64,000 bases of DNA, taken from positions 31,237-95,236 of the forward strand of contig NZ_CP039394.1 of the NCBI RefSeq assembly GCF_004803695.1. Direction: 5' to 3'. This stretch comes from Muribaculum gordoncarteri. GTDB lineage: Bacteria > Bacteroidota > Bacteroidia > Bacteroidales > Muribaculaceae. A program made the position numbers and the translations under genes. Below, in pieces: positions 15,577 through 23,899 of this stretch (positions are counted from its first letter, which is position 1; each line of letters starts with the position of its first letter). The notes beneath the pieces are model-generated. The model made no database searches and was not told the origin of the DNA. It was given only the letters and a program-made list of their open reading frames with translations.

Positions 15577-17102
15577 TTCTTTTCTTTTTTCGATTTCTTC
15601 TCATCGCCAGGCTTCTTTTCCTCATCTTCCTCTCCGTCTTCTTCATCGTCACCGTCAGAGAATGATTGCGCTCCGGCTTCGCCTCCATCATCGCCGAATA
15701 TAGACTGTTGCTGTTTCATTCGCTCGTCTGCTTCAGCTTTGATGCGTTCTTTTTCGAGTGCCGTGTCAGAAATAAGAGGATTCTTTTCGATAGCTGTTTC
15801 ATTCGACATGATTTCTGCATCGAGGCAAGCTGTGATGTTCTTGATGTCAGCTTCGATGTCTTCTCCGAACGGCTCTTGAAACTCGTGAGCAACGCTCAAT
15901 TCGTCACACTGACTTTTGAGCGACACATCGAGTACATTGCCGATGATTGCTCCAATGAGAGAGCCGGTGCGGTCAAGTAGTTCATCGTGGCTTTCTTTGC
16001 GCTTCGATGCCTTGATGTCTGCAAGCATCATAACCGTGCGCAATGCCTTTGCCGAGAGTTGCGAGATTGATTTGAGCGTGTCGAGAGTGATGTTCGGCGT
16101 GAATGACTTTGAGAGTATATGAGCTTCGAGGAAGTCAAGCTCATCTTTCTTCGACTGTGGAGCGTTATCCCACGTGACATAAGCCATTGCGTTTTGAACA
16201 CCGTCTTTATTGTTCGTGTATAGAGCTTTGCCGACATCTCCTTTTTCGGGCAGATTCTTGATAACATCGGCGTTATACACGGCAATAGGGTCGGCGAAGT
16301 AGTCATTGGTATCGGCGTTTCTTGACGCTATCCATTCCTCGCGGTTGATAAGATGCTCTACGCCCTCCCATTCTTTCTCTTGCTGAAAAAGAATGATAGG
16401 AATCTTGCCTATGAAGTTGATTTCTTTCTCAACTTGCCACCCGAGGGACTTCTTTGTGCATCGGTATATAAATTCCGGCGTGAAGATGTCGAAGTGATAT
16501 ACGACTTTATCCTCTTTTTCGCGCACGTTATATCCCCATGCCACCGAGATTAGATTCTCGTACTGGTCCCAACGTGTGTATATCTCATCGCCTTTGCTCT
16601 TGGCGAGTACGCGAATCTGCACGTCCGGGTTGCCGTCATCGTCTTTGAACACGCGGAATAGCATCGCGCTCTCTGTTTCCTTTCCGGCGAGTCGCTTGCA
16701 TTGGCGTATCTTACTGTTGAATCGGGTGCGCTTGATTACATCGAGGAACTTTGCAAACGCTTCGTCAGTACCCTCGGAAACTTGTGTCCACTTAACCGGG
16801 CGACCGTAGAGAAACACAAGCGCGATTTCGTTGATATAGGCTTGATACGGAATGGGGAGCTTCCACAAGTGTTGCACCCCACGCCGGTTGCCTTTCTTGT
16901 CGGTTAGAATCTTATCCTTTCGGGACATTACTTCGTGCGTTGCGGTGTCATACTCACGCATCGCGCTGTCTGCTGCGCGTCCGTTGGTGCGCATCTTCGA
17001 CCGAATCTGCGATATGTCGCCGGAAGCGAGTAGTTCATCAAACTCTTGCTTTCTTCCGGCAATTCGGTTGATGAGGTTAGTCGTTACTTGCAAAAACTGC
17101 AT
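15573..17102 (-). CDS. Portal protein (SPP1 gp6-like)
   Basis: A 509-residue protein of usual length for the SPP1 gp6-like portal family. Its position between terminase and the MuF gene is canonical. Recognisable parts are the N-terminal helical region, the IPYQAYINEIALVFLYGRPVKW segment, the beta-rich wing (DDDGNPDVQIRVLAKSKGDEIYTRWDQYENLISVAWGYN), and the long helical stem that ends in a Glu/Lys-rich acidic tail (DGDDEEDGEEDEEKK). The portal is the dodecameric ring through which the terminase pumps DNA and to which the connector binds. Confidence 0.85.
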   Translation of the reverse strand: MQFLQVTTNLINRIAGRKQEFDELLASGDISQIRSKMRTNGRAADSAMREYDTATHEVMSRKDKILTDKKGNRRGVQHLWKLPIPYQAYINEIALVFLYGRPVKWTQVSEGTDEAFAKFLDVIKRTRFNSKIRQCKRLAGKETESAMLFRVFKDDDGNPDVQIRVLAKSKGDEIYTRWDQYENLISVAWGYNVREKEDKVVYHFDIFTPEFIYRCTKKSLGWQVEKEINFIGKIPIILFQQEKEWEGVEHLINREEWIASRNADTNDYFADPIAVYNADVIKNLPEKGDVGKALYTNNKDGVQNAMAYVTWDNAPQSKKDELDFLEAHILSKSFTPNITLDTLKSISQLSAKALRTVMMLADIKASKRKESHDELLDRTGSLIGAIIGNVLDVSLKSQCDELSVAHEFQEPFGEDIEADIKNITACLDAEIMSNETAIEKNPLISDTALEKERIKAEADERMKQQQSIFGDDGGEAGAQSFSDGDDEEDGEEDEEKKPGDEKKSKKEKK

Positions 17103-17121
17103 AATTTAGAGATGTTGAGGG

Positions 17122-18594
17122 TTAAAAAACTTGTAAATCGTCATAATCAAAATTATCATCGTCTTCTTCGTAGAGGTCATTAATGGCATAGCCGAGAACA
17201 TCCACAAACTCATCGTGCGTTGAAGCCGGGAATGCGCATACTTGATTCAAAAAATCTTCGTTCCAAGAGCCTTCGACTATGAAGACACGGCCGCACTCTA
17301 TGCGCGGCGAAACGACACGGAAACGCACTTCTTTATCGTCTGTCGGTGTCGGCGTTTCCTTGACGTTGAGAGTCGATATTTCACGCAACATCTGCACAAC
17401 TGATATGCCGTTAGCCTTTGGCTCGATATTGAGCTTGCTTTCACGAGTGCCTTTGTGCGCTGATATGTATTCGGGGAGAAACCGCAGTAAGTCAGGCATT
17501 TCTTTGTAGACGGACTGTGCATCGTAGATGTAGATGTTGTTCTGAATGCGACACGCTGCAAGTATGCCCGATGGGTCATTGTCTTTGCCGACTTTCTTCT
17601 TGTTGTAAGCGGTATCGAGATAGAAGTGCATCGGCTCGTTGTATCGCAATGAGAGAAATTCAGCCATTGAGATTTTACGAAACCAATCGCGCTTAACGAT
17701 GTTGCCGCCCTCGATTGTCGGGTGCTGCTGATAGAGTGCTGAAAACTCACGCGGTGCGCGTTGCTGTTGCTTCAGTAGCTTTGCAAGCGAATGTTTCCAC
17801 GGCCATAGAGCATCTCCAATGTGCCGCTGTGAGAGTCCGTTGTCATTCTCATACTCACATATCGCCGGAATCACAAGCACAGTCCAATCTTGCGGCTCGG
17901 CTTTCAATATGCGCCCTGCCAAATCGTCTTCATGCCAGCGCGTCATAATAAATAGCTGTTTGCTCTCATTGTGAAGTCGGGTTGTCAGTACGGTATTGTA
18001 CCAATTCCACACCTTTTCACGATATGTAGCCGAGTATGCTTCGCTTGCGTCTTTAACCGGGTCGTCAATGATTGCAATATCGACCGGCGTACCTGTCAAG
18101 CCGCCGCCAACGCCGACAGCTTTGTAGAATCCTTGTCGCCCGACTGTTTCAAAAATATCCACATTACGCAAATAGCCTTTTGTGTCAGTTCTCACATTAG
18201 AGCCATTGAGATAAGTGTTAGGGAAAATTGCCTGATACTCTTTACTGTCGATTGTGCGCTGTATCGAGCGAGAGAATTGAGATGCAAGATCAATCGTATA
18301 TGAACTGCCGACTATTCTTAAATCGGGATTCTTTCCGAGTACCCAAGCCGGAAAGTTGCGAGAGATGATTTCTGACTTACCGTGCTGCGGCGGCATGAAT
18401 ACCATAAGATTTTTGATTTCGCCATTATATAGTTTCTGACAATAATCAGCGATTAAGATATGAAACCACTCCGCACGATATTTCGGGTTGACATAGCCGA
18501 GAAAAGACGCAAAGCGTTCCGGCGCATCTCGCTTCAGCTTAATGCGCTTCAATTTCAGTAGCCTTTTCATCGTGTCACTCTCCGTTGATGTCAT
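17122..18594 (-). CDS. Terminase large subunit
   Basis: A 490-residue protein with a Walker A-like PPQHGKSE at residues 68-75 and the Walker B DIAIIDDP at about 172-179. The C-terminal nuclease region begins near FYLDTAYNKKK, with the metal-binding Asp of LDTAY. It packages concatemeric DNA into the procapsid through the portal. The start overlaps the small subunit stop by 4 bp (ATGA). An alternative start at Met 9 is possible. Length and motifs are complete, so it should be functional. Confidence 0.9.
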   Translation of the reverse strand: MTSTESDTMKRLLKLKRIKLKRDAPERFASFLGYVNPKYRAEWFHILIADYCQKLYNGEIKNLMVFMPPQHGKSEIISRNFPAWVLGKNPDLRIVGSSYTIDLASQFSRSIQRTIDSKEYQAIFPNTYLNGSNVRTDTKGYLRNVDIFETVGRQGFYKAVGVGGGLTGTPVDIAIIDDPVKDASEAYSATYREKVWNWYNTVLTTRLHNESKQLFIMTRWHEDDLAGRILKAEPQDWTVLVIPAICEYENDNGLSQRHIGDALWPWKHSLAKLLKQQQRAPREFSALYQQHPTIEGGNIVKRDWFRKISMAEFLSLRYNEPMHFYLDTAYNKKKVGKDNDPSGILAACRIQNNIYIYDAQSVYKEMPDLLRFLPEYISAHKGTRESKLNIEPKANGISVVQMLREISTLNVKETPTPTDDKEVRFRVVSPRIECGRVFIVEGSWNEDFLNQVCAFPASTHDEFVDVLGYAINDLYEEDDDNFDYDDLQVF

Positions 18595-19112
18595 TTTTGT
18601 ATCATTTCGAGCCGTTCAATTTCGGCTGCGAGTTCTTCGGGTGTCATTTGCTCATCCGGGTCACTATCTTTCTTAATCGCCACATCGTTGCGCTGCCGGT
18701 TCTGATAGTGTTCCGGGTCAAGATTGCAAAGCAAGAAGATTGCGGCCGCAACATCTGATTTGACGTGAACGGTCGTAGTCTTTCTTCGCATTCGGTGTAT
18801 GATTGGCTGTGAGGGGTTTTGTGGATTCTGCCGGTATTCGGTGTTTTCTTCCGTAATTTGGTGGTCATATCCTTTTGCTGATTTGGCAAGCGATTCAACC
18901 AACTCCCGGCATAGATGCTCTTTGAAATACTGCTTTGCTCGGTCTATCGCTTCGCGAAATTCCGGCTTCTGCAACCACTGATAGTAAGTCTTGTGGTGCA
19001 AGCCCATCGCTTTGAAGAAGTCTTTGAGCTTCGCGCCGCCGTGTTCCATTAGGCCGTTCTCCATTATCCACTCCTCACACTCTTTGATTTTAGCTTGGGA
19101 GTATTTAGCCAT
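18591..19112 (-). CDS. Terminase small subunit
   Basis: A 173-residue protein starting MAKYSQAKIKECEEWI, with an HTH-like region in the first 70 residues (GGAKLKDFFKAMGLHHKTYYQWLQKPEFREAIDRAKQ) and a basic C-terminal half. The longer in-frame start at 19172 would overlap the upstream gene by more than 50 bp, so 19112 is chosen. It precedes the large subunit and has the DNA-recognition architecture of phage small terminases that bind the pac or cos site. Confidence 0.8.
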   Translation of the reverse strand: MAKYSQAKIKECEEWIMENGLMEHGGAKLKDFFKAMGLHHKTYYQWLQKPEFREAIDRAKQYFKEHLCRELVESLAKSAKGYDHQITEENTEYRQNPQNPSQPIIHRMRRKTTTVHVKSDVAAAIFLLCNLDPEHYQNRQRNDVAIKKDSDPDEQMTPEELAAEIERLEMIQK

Positions 19113-19117
19113 AGCGG

Positions 19118-19993
19118 TTATTCTTTCTTTTTGTATTTCTCTCTGATGATTTTTGGAGCCGTAAGAGTCCAATTTACGCGGTGGTGTAAACGCTTCTGAT
19201 TGACATACTCGTTACCCATAGTCCGCACTTTGACTGATGACGGCTGATACATGACCGTGAAAAACGACTTGAGATAAGTGCCGGAATCGAGATATACTTC
19301 AGTCATGCCACCGGCATTCGATTGAGTCTGTTTTTGCAAGAGGCATATTTGCTGAATCTGCAAAAACAAGTCGCCGGTTGAAGTATTGCGCGTGTACGTG
19401 TTCACATCTTCATTGATGCGCCCAAGAAACGTGAATCGCCGTTCAGTGTCGCAAATAAACGAGTTCATTGCTTTTCGCTTCGTGCGTAGCTGCTTGCCCT
19501 CGCCACCGGCACCACCGCCGAGATAATCGCCACCCTGCGCCATTGCGATTGACTTAGCCGGAATCTTCTTGAAGAAGTCGAGCATAATATCAAAGACGGC
19601 ATCGAGATTGCGGATTACCTTGTCTTTGGTAATGTAGCGTAGACGGTTATCAAACCTCCATTCAAAGACTGTATAATCATCGTCAAGCTCGATAAAGTAG
19701 CGATAGCCGAGTTTCTTTGCGATGTCGAAACAAGCATTTCGGGCATACACAATCGTGCGTCTATCTCCAGGCACTCCCTCATCGAATGTTTCAGCGATTG
19801 CGGCTTTGTCGAAGATTACTACATTCTCGTTGCCGAATCGTGATATGTATTCCGGCGCGGATGGGTCTTCGTTGTCAAGCACGATGACAATACGCCCGGT
19901 ATAGCCCGACTTCTTCAAGCTGTCATAGGTCACAACTCGGTCAGCTCTGCCGTGAGAGAGGATAAAAGCGACAAAATTCTTATTCTTCATCAT
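19118..19993 (-). CDS. Phage glycosyltransferase-like protein (TAGT-like)
   Basis: A 291-residue protein with a nucleotide-sugar transferase look. It has an N-terminal Rossmann-like start (FVAFILSHGRADRVVTYDSL), the segment GRIVIVLDNEDPS, RNACFDIAKKLGYRYFIELDDDYTVFEW with a DxD-type acidic triplet at 104-106, and a Gly-rich loop (AQGGDYLGGGAGGEGK). Small GT-A-like proteins of this sort sit beside terminase and ParB-like genes in phages and have been proposed to glycosylate modified DNA bases (TET-associated glycosyltransferases). No TET/JBP oxygenase gene is seen in this window, so its acceptor is unknown. The start overlaps the ParB-like stop by 14 bp. Confidence 0.6.
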   Translation of the reverse strand: MMKNKNFVAFILSHGRADRVVTYDSLKKSGYTGRIVIVLDNEDPSAPEYISRFGNENVVIFDKAAIAETFDEGVPGDRRTIVYARNACFDIAKKLGYRYFIELDDDYTVFEWRFDNRLRYITKDKVIRNLDAVFDIMLDFFKKIPAKSIAMAQGGDYLGGGAGGEGKQLRTKRKAMNSFICDTERRFTFLGRINEDVNTYTRNTSTGDLFLQIQQICLLQKQTQSNAGGMTEVYLDSGTYLKSFFTVMYQPSSVKVRTMGNEYVNQKRLHHRVNWTLTAPKIIREKYKKKE

Positions 19994-20852
19994 AATCTTC
20001 TGCGATGTCGTTTTCGGTTAGAGCTTCTTCATCCGTAATGTCGCGTTCAACGCGGTAAGCATTCGCGAGGTCTTTGGTCAGTGTGATAAAGCCGTTCTCA
20101 ATGGCTTTGTCGAAGTCGATAATCACAAGTGCGGATTGCTCCATGAGAGCTTGTATTTGCGGCGATGCCTGCGCGTAATAGTCCGCAATCTTGGCGTAGT
20201 TGAAAACCGTATGCCGTCCGGCTGCCTGACGTAGAAACTCGCGTACATCATCCGGCAAGTCTGCGTTCTCTATCTCGTGAAGCAACGCATCTCGCTTTGT
20301 GGTGTCGTACATCTCGCCGAAGCTCGGAGTGCGGCCGCTTGGCTCGTATGTCGGGGCTACGACCTTGCGAGAGTAGCTATCATTTTGCGATTGCTCATTC
20401 TCTGCGTCTGCCGCGCTTGTATCCCAATTATCGGGAAGTTCAACGCCCCAAGTCTGCAACTGCTTCGCGTCCCAATTGCCGGACTTCAGCTTGCCCCAAT
20501 CCCATACGCCGAAACCGTTGTTGTCGAGAATCGCATACGCTTTCAGCTTCTCGGTCGGAGTGTCATGCTCGATAACTACTGCCGGCACGAATTTATACCC
20601 GATTTCGGTCAATGCCCGATACCGCATATTGCCTCCGAGAATGATGTAATTGCCGCTTTCAAGCTGATAGACTTTGAGCGGATTATATTTCAGATATTCC
20701 GGGTAGTCGATGATGTCTTGCTTCAATAATGCGAATCTGTCCTCATCAATAGTGCGAGGATTCTCCGGCACTCCGGCAAGCTGTCCGGCGTTTTCTTCAA
20801 GCTGCTCAATGTCAATGAGCCGCGTTTGTGCGAGGTCGTTAAATTTTTCCAT
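19980..20852 (-). CDS. ParB/sulfiredoxin-like domain protein
   Basis: A 290-residue protein with an N-terminal ParB-type domain: VPENPRTIDEDRFALLKQDI, then LKVYQLESGNYIILGGNMRYRAL, in which the ParB box GGNMR is at 73-77. The domain binds or cleaves nucleotide substrates, and in phages it is common beside terminase and DNA modification genes. The C-terminal half is acidic and ends in DITDEEALTENDIAEDYDEE. It is the first gene of the terminase-portal operon, behind the promoter at 20896-20903. Neither nuclease nor CTPase activity can be decided from sequence. Confidence 0.8.
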   Translation of the reverse strand: MEKFNDLAQTRLIDIEQLEENAGQLAGVPENPRTIDEDRFALLKQDIIDYPEYLKYNPLKVYQLESGNYIILGGNMRYRALTEIGYKFVPAVVIEHDTPTEKLKAYAILDNNGFGVWDWGKLKSGNWDAKQLQTWGVELPDNWDTSAADAENEQSQNDSYSRKVVAPTYEPSGRTPSFGEMYDTTKRDALLHEIENADLPDDVREFLRQAAGRHTVFNYAKIADYYAQASPQIQALMEQSALVIIDFDKAIENGFITLTKDLANAYRVERDITDEEALTENDIAEDYDEE

Positions 20853-20895
20853 ATTTTTTATATAGCGATGAAATGCGACTTTTGCGGTTTTTGTG

Positions 20896-20903
20896 CAAAG
20901 GTA
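20896..20903 (-). promoter_or_regulatory. Leftward promoter of the packaging operon
   Basis: The minus strand reads TACCTTTG, a perfect Bacteroidetes -7 element, about 44 bp before the ParB-like ATG. It begins at the end of the U-tract of the upstream terminator, so terminator and promoter are fused in about 40 bp. No clear -33 TTTG is seen. Confidence 0.6.
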
Positions 20904-20908
20904 ATAAA

Positions 20909-20933
20909 AAAGAGTACTTGTTAGGTACTCTTT
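20909..20933 (-). terminator. Intrinsic terminator of the early operon
   Basis: A 9-bp perfect stem (AAAGAGTAC with GTACTCTTT) and a 7-nt loop, followed on the minus strand by TTTTTATT. It lies 32 bp after the VRR-NUC stop and would end the leftward early transcript. Confidence 0.8.
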
Positions 20934-20965
20934 CGGGGTAAAAAATATATTGAAGCGGTTATTTT

Positions 20966-21319
20966 TCAGCGTTGAGCTAAATAATTCCGCATTAGCTCAA
21001 TAAATTCTTCTAAGGAACGGACTATTTCGTAGCGATAGCCAAAAGCCTCAACTTTACGTTGGAATCGCTTTTGAGAGTCTTGCTGCTTGCCTTTCGGTGT
21101 CTTAAACTCGATGCAAAGAGCGTGATGATATTTGTTAGGTAGTAGGAATAACATATCAGCGACTCCGGCTGTTACTCCCTCGCCTTTCATTATCCCGGCT
21201 TCGATTCTGTTTCTTGCTCCACCATTCGGAACGGCAAAGAGCAAGAGCGCGAGGTCTGCATACTGAAGACGAAACCACTTCACGCAATTTTGTTGTATCT
21301 GACTTTCTGCGTGTCGCAT
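20966..21319 (-). CDS. VRR-NUC domain nuclease
   Basis: A 117-residue stand-alone VRR-NUC protein. The family signature is visible: RHAESQIQQNCVKWF, the VPNGGARNRIEAG loop, GVTAGVADMLFL with the catalytic Asp, and the IEFKTPKGKQQDSQKRFQ motif with catalytic E-x-K. In phages such nucleases cut DNA junctions or act as replication-associated endonucleases. It is the last gene of the early operon, 2 bp after the ssb stop, and is followed by an intrinsic terminator. Confidence 0.9.
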   Translation of the reverse strand: MRHAESQIQQNCVKWFRLQYADLALLLFAVPNGGARNRIEAGIMKGEGVTAGVADMLFLLPNKYHHALCIEFKTPKGKQQDSQKRFQRKVEAFGYRYEIVRSLEEFIELMRNYLAQR

Positions 21320-21321
21320 CT

Positions 21322-21756
21322 TCAGAACGGTAAGTCGGGGTCATTCATACTCGGTTGCTGATAGCCATATTGCGGCTGTTGCTCTGCATACTGTTGCGGA
21401 GCTTGTGAAGTCGCCACGCTTTTGCGGTCGAGCATCTGCACCGTGTCGGCGTGAATCTCTGTGACGTATCTTTTGATGCCGTCCTTATCGTCATACGAGC
21501 GAGTGCGCATCTTGCCTTGAATGTAGAGAGCTGCGCCCTTGCGTATGTAGTCACGCGCTATTTCGGCGAGTTTACCGAAAAGCACTATGTTGTGCCACTC
21601 GGTGCGGTCTTCGGATGTCGAGCCGTCTTTCTTTGTGTAGCCGCGTTCAGTTGTCGCGACTGTGAGCGTTGCCATCGTCTTGCCGTTGCTCGTGGTGATG
21701 ATTTTCGGGTCTTCACCAACGTAGCCGATGATTGTTACTTGATTAACGGATGCCAT
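21322..21756 (-). CDS. ssb: Single-stranded DNA-binding protein
   Basis: A 144-residue SSB with a complete OB fold: VNQVTIIGYVGEDPKII, TERGYTKKDGSTSEDRTEWHNIVLFGKLAEIARDYIRKGAALYIQGKMRTRSY. A Gln/Tyr-rich linker follows, then the acidic tip DPDLPF that recruits replication partners. The length is normal. It coats phage replication intermediates and works with RecT. It is preceded by an AT-rich hairpin (21798-21838) that may insulate or regulate it. Confidence 0.93.
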   Translation of the reverse strand: MASVNQVTIIGYVGEDPKIITTSNGKTMATLTVATTERGYTKKDGSTSEDRTEWHNIVLFGKLAEIARDYIRKGAALYIQGKMRTRSYDDKDGIKRYVTEIHADTVQMLDRKSVATSQAPQQYAEQQPQYGYQQPSMNDPDLPF

Positions 21757-21797
21757 GAGGTTTACTACGTTATAATTATTATTTAGTTTTATATATA

Positions 21798-21838
21798 CAC
21801 ACTTATTGATTATTATATATTATATCAATAGAAGTGTG
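21798..21838 (-). terminator. AT-rich hairpin upstream of ssb (terminator or attenuator)
   Basis: Inverted arms CACACTT-ATTGAT (21798-21810) and ATCAAT-AG-AAGTGTG (21824-21838) form a 13-bp stem with a 2-nt bulge around a 13-nt AT loop. Minus-strand transcription from the 71-codon gene would meet it before ssb, and a run of A/T follows. Its strength as a terminator is uncertain. Confidence 0.45.
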
Positions 21839-21844
21839 CGTTGA

Positions 21845-22060
21845 CTATTTCGCGTTTCTGATTTTCACTTGCTTTTGACAAGTATAGGTTGACGGCTCGT
21901 ATTTCGGCGACATGAACGATATTACTCCGGGTATTTTATGCTCACGCCCGGCATATCGTCTGCGTATTTCACGGAATCGTGCGTATCGTTCACAATTCAT
22001 TCTGATAAGGCAGTTTGTGCCGGAGCATACGATTGAATCCGATAGTACTGTGCTTGCCAT
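21845..22060 (-). CDS. Small basic phage protein, unknown
   Basis: A 71-residue protein starting MASTVLSDSIVCSG. A longer frame from 22144 would overlap the upstream gene by 78 bp and is not preferred. It is rich in Arg and Cys (MNCERYARFREIRRRYAGREHKI) and ends basic (TCQKQVKIRNAK), possibly nucleic-acid binding. The start lies 5 bp after the previous stop. No family is recognised. Confidence 0.55.
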   Translation of the reverse strand: MASTVLSDSIVCSGTNCLIRMNCERYARFREIRRRYAGREHKIPGVISFMSPKYEPSTYTCQKQVKIRNAK

Positions 22061-22065
22061 GTCGC

Positions 22066-22542
22066 TTAATATCGAAAGTCTGTGAAGTGGATTATTACAC
22101 CGTTGAAAGTCATATCGCCCTGCGGCTCTTTGCCGAAAAACCAATCGGCGAAGTCAGAGAGCGACAAACCGTCATTCTTTGCAAGTTCTGCCACATCAAT
22201 ATTGTTGCCTCCGATGATTCTTGCCGTCAAGTACGGCTTGTTTGCGTGGAAGTCGTGATGATAGCTGATTTGAATGCGCTGCACTCCTATCGGCTTATCT
22301 ATCGTGTGGATTTCTCGTTGCTTCGAGCGGTACGGCTTGCCGGACCACTGCCTTACGGATAGGTAGAAGTCGCCACGCTGCATCTTTTCAGCGTTGACCG
22401 CCCACAAGTCGAAGTTGCGGCGTATCGTGTGAATCTTCTTGCCGGCTTTGAGCTTTGTTTCAAACTCGGTCAGTTCTCCGGCTCTCGGCAATGTTGCCGG
22501 AAACACTCTCGATAGAGTGATGCAAATTTTCTTCTTTGCCAT
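22066..22542 (-). CDS. Conserved phage protein, ASCH-like fold suspected
   Basis: A 158-residue protein starting MAKKKICITLSRVFPATLPRAGELTEFETKLKAGKKIHTIRRNFDLW. The pattern of a basic loop KIHTIRxN followed by W, then a strand (REIHTIDKPIGVQRIQISYHHDFHA), is suggestive of ASCH domains, which bind RNA or modified bases. It is widespread in Bacteroidales prophages. The fold assignment is a guess from motif spacing only. Confidence 0.45.
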   Translation of the reverse strand: MAKKKICITLSRVFPATLPRAGELTEFETKLKAGKKIHTIRRNFDLWAVNAEKMQRGDFYLSVRQWSGKPYRSKQREIHTIDKPIGVQRIQISYHHDFHANKPYLTARIIGGNNIDVAELAKNDGLSLSDFADWFFGKEPQGDMTFNGVIIHFTDFRY

Positions 22543-22546
22543 TTCT

Positions 22547-22834
22547 TCAGTTCGGGTTGAATGTTGTTATCAGTTTACGTTTGGCGAGATAGTTGCGCGT
22601 TGCAGGGTCTTTAACCACGTCAATGTCGATTTCATCAAGTCGAATCTTGAGGTGTATCGCTCTGCCTCGCTTGTTAATCTCGCAATGGATGCTTTGCAGA
22701 TTCTCGTATTCTTCGCGAATCTGATTCATCTTGTGTTCGAGATATGCCTTTGTGCGCTCGTTTCTTCTCGCTATGCGCACTTGATTCAGCACGAGAGCGA
22801 TGTTGATGACAAGGCAAATTATCTGAAATGTCAT
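22547..22834 (-). CDS. Small membrane-anchored coiled-coil protein
   Basis: A 95-residue protein with a single hydrophobic N-terminal segment (FQIICLVINIALVL) followed by a charged helix (QVRIARRNERTKAYLEHKMNQIREEYENLQ) and a short C-terminal part. The predicted topology is a membrane anchor with a cytoplasmic coiled coil. It lies between the ASCH-like gene and the 71-residue gene, with gaps of only a few bases. Function unknown. Confidence 0.6.
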   Translation of the reverse strand: MTFQIICLVINIALVLNQVRIARRNERTKAYLEHKMNQIREEYENLQSIHCEINKRGRAIHLKIRLDEIDIDVVKDPATRNYLAKRKLITTFNPN

Positions 22835-22845
22835 AGGCGCGGTTT

Positions 22846-23061
22846 TTACGGCGTTTTATCGTTTGGGTAGTCGAATATACTCGGAGCTTGCGGAATCGCG
22901 TCAGGCAAGCCGAGAAGCCGCTCTACGCGGCTAATCTCGGCATCAACCTGCGCTTCGATTCGCTTGCTTTCAGCGAGGTCAGATTTGCGGTGATATTTGA
23001 AGTAATCACGCTGCTTGACTCTCATACGCCTCACAAGGTCGAAGAACTGCCGGTTATCCAT
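22846..23061 (-). CDS. Small helical phage protein, unknown
   Basis: A 71-residue basic helical protein (MDNRQFFDLVRRMRVKQRDYFKYHRKSDLAESKRIEAQVDAEISRVERLLG). Proteins of this pattern are common in Bacteroidales phages and conjugative elements, without known function. The start overlaps the end of the DUF4494-like gene by 8 bp. Confidence 0.6.
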   Translation of the reverse strand: MDNRQFFDLVRRMRVKQRDYFKYHRKSDLAESKRIEAQVDAEISRVERLLGLPDAIPQAPSIFDYPNDKTP

Positions 23062-23503
23062 TGTCTGACTTGCTCGTGAGTTTAGCCGGATACACGTCCA
23101 TTAGGGCGGTTTCAGTGATGGCGGCAATCTCGAAGTCTGCCATTGTGCCTTTCATGCCGGCGATGAAGTTGTCATAAGCTCCTTTGAAGTCGGAAGCCTG
23201 CACGAGTATGTAAGACGCTTTGCGTTTCTCTACGGCCGTCTTCTCATCTATCGTGATGAAATTGACTTTGACCTTATACCACTTGTCGCCGCTATCATCG
23301 CGGAAGATTTCAGCGATATTCGATTTCTTGACTGCCGACACGGTGAAGTCGCCGCTTATGAACGGCGTTACTTCCTCGATGATACGCGATTCAGCTTCAG
23401 TGAATGAAAGCGCGTCAACGAGATAAGGTTCGGTTACTTTCTTTACGGTGCCGTTCTCCATCATCTTGTCGAAACGGACTTTTGTTTCAATCCATAGTGC
23501 CAT
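23054..23503 (-). CDS. DUF4494-like phage protein
   Basis: A 149-residue protein starting MALWIETKVRFDKMMENGTVKKVTEPYLVDALSFTEAESRIIEEV. The pattern WIETKVRFDKMMENG, then VSEPYLVDALSFTEAE, and a C-terminal DIIAGMKGTMADFEI-like block are what I know of DUF4494 proteins, found widely in Bacteroidales phages. The fold seems to be alpha/beta with several strands. The biochemical role is unknown. It lies between the MazG-like gene and small genes of the early operon. Confidence 0.7.
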   Translation of the reverse strand: MALWIETKVRFDKMMENGTVKKVTEPYLVDALSFTEAESRIIEEVTPFISGDFTVSAVKKSNIAEIFRDDSGDKWYKVKVNFITIDEKTAVEKRKASYILVQASDFKGAYDNFIAGMKGTMADFEIAAITETALMDVYPAKLTSKSDNG

Positions 23504-23540
23504 GATTGATTTCTTTTTTTGAGGTTGATAGATGTTTGAG

Positions 23541-23867
23541 TTATCGGTTATCTCCAGAGCCGCCGAGCATTCCGCGCTCCTTTCGTGATTGCAGCTTGTT
23601 GATGTTCATTTGTGCGATTGCTTCAAGTGTGAAGCCGAGGTCGTTTGCAAGCGTAGCGCAATACCACATAACATCGCCTATCTCTTTCGCGATTTCTATC
23701 TTTCGCACTGTGTCGAAACTCTGATTGTTGTCGCGAATTACTTTCTTGACCTTATCGGCTACCTCTCCGGCTTCTCCGCACATTCCGAGTGCCGGATAGA
23801 TGATGCGCTTGTCTTCGGGATAGACGGCGGTTGTGAGTGCTGCCGCCTGGTATTCGTTTATTGTCAT
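23541..23867 (-). CDS. MazG-like nucleotide pyrophosphohydrolase
   Basis: A 108-residue protein of the small MazG-like class. The helix TINEYQAAALTTAVYP, the metal-binding EAGEVADKVKK and the second acidic pair in KEIGDVMWYCATLANDLG are all present. Such enzymes hydrolyse (d)NTPs to monophosphates and are thought to control nucleotide pools or ppGpp-like alarmones during phage growth. Length matches the minimal family. It may also help exclude non-canonical nucleotides from DNA if the phage modifies its bases. Confidence 0.85.
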   Translation of the reverse strand: MTINEYQAAALTTAVYPEDKRIIYPALGMCGEAGEVADKVKKVIRDNNQSFDTVRKIEIAKEIGDVMWYCATLANDLGFTLEAIAQMNINKLQSRKERGMLGGSGDNR

Positions 23868-23899
23868 TTGATAGTAGTTATTATATTGTTATATAGATA

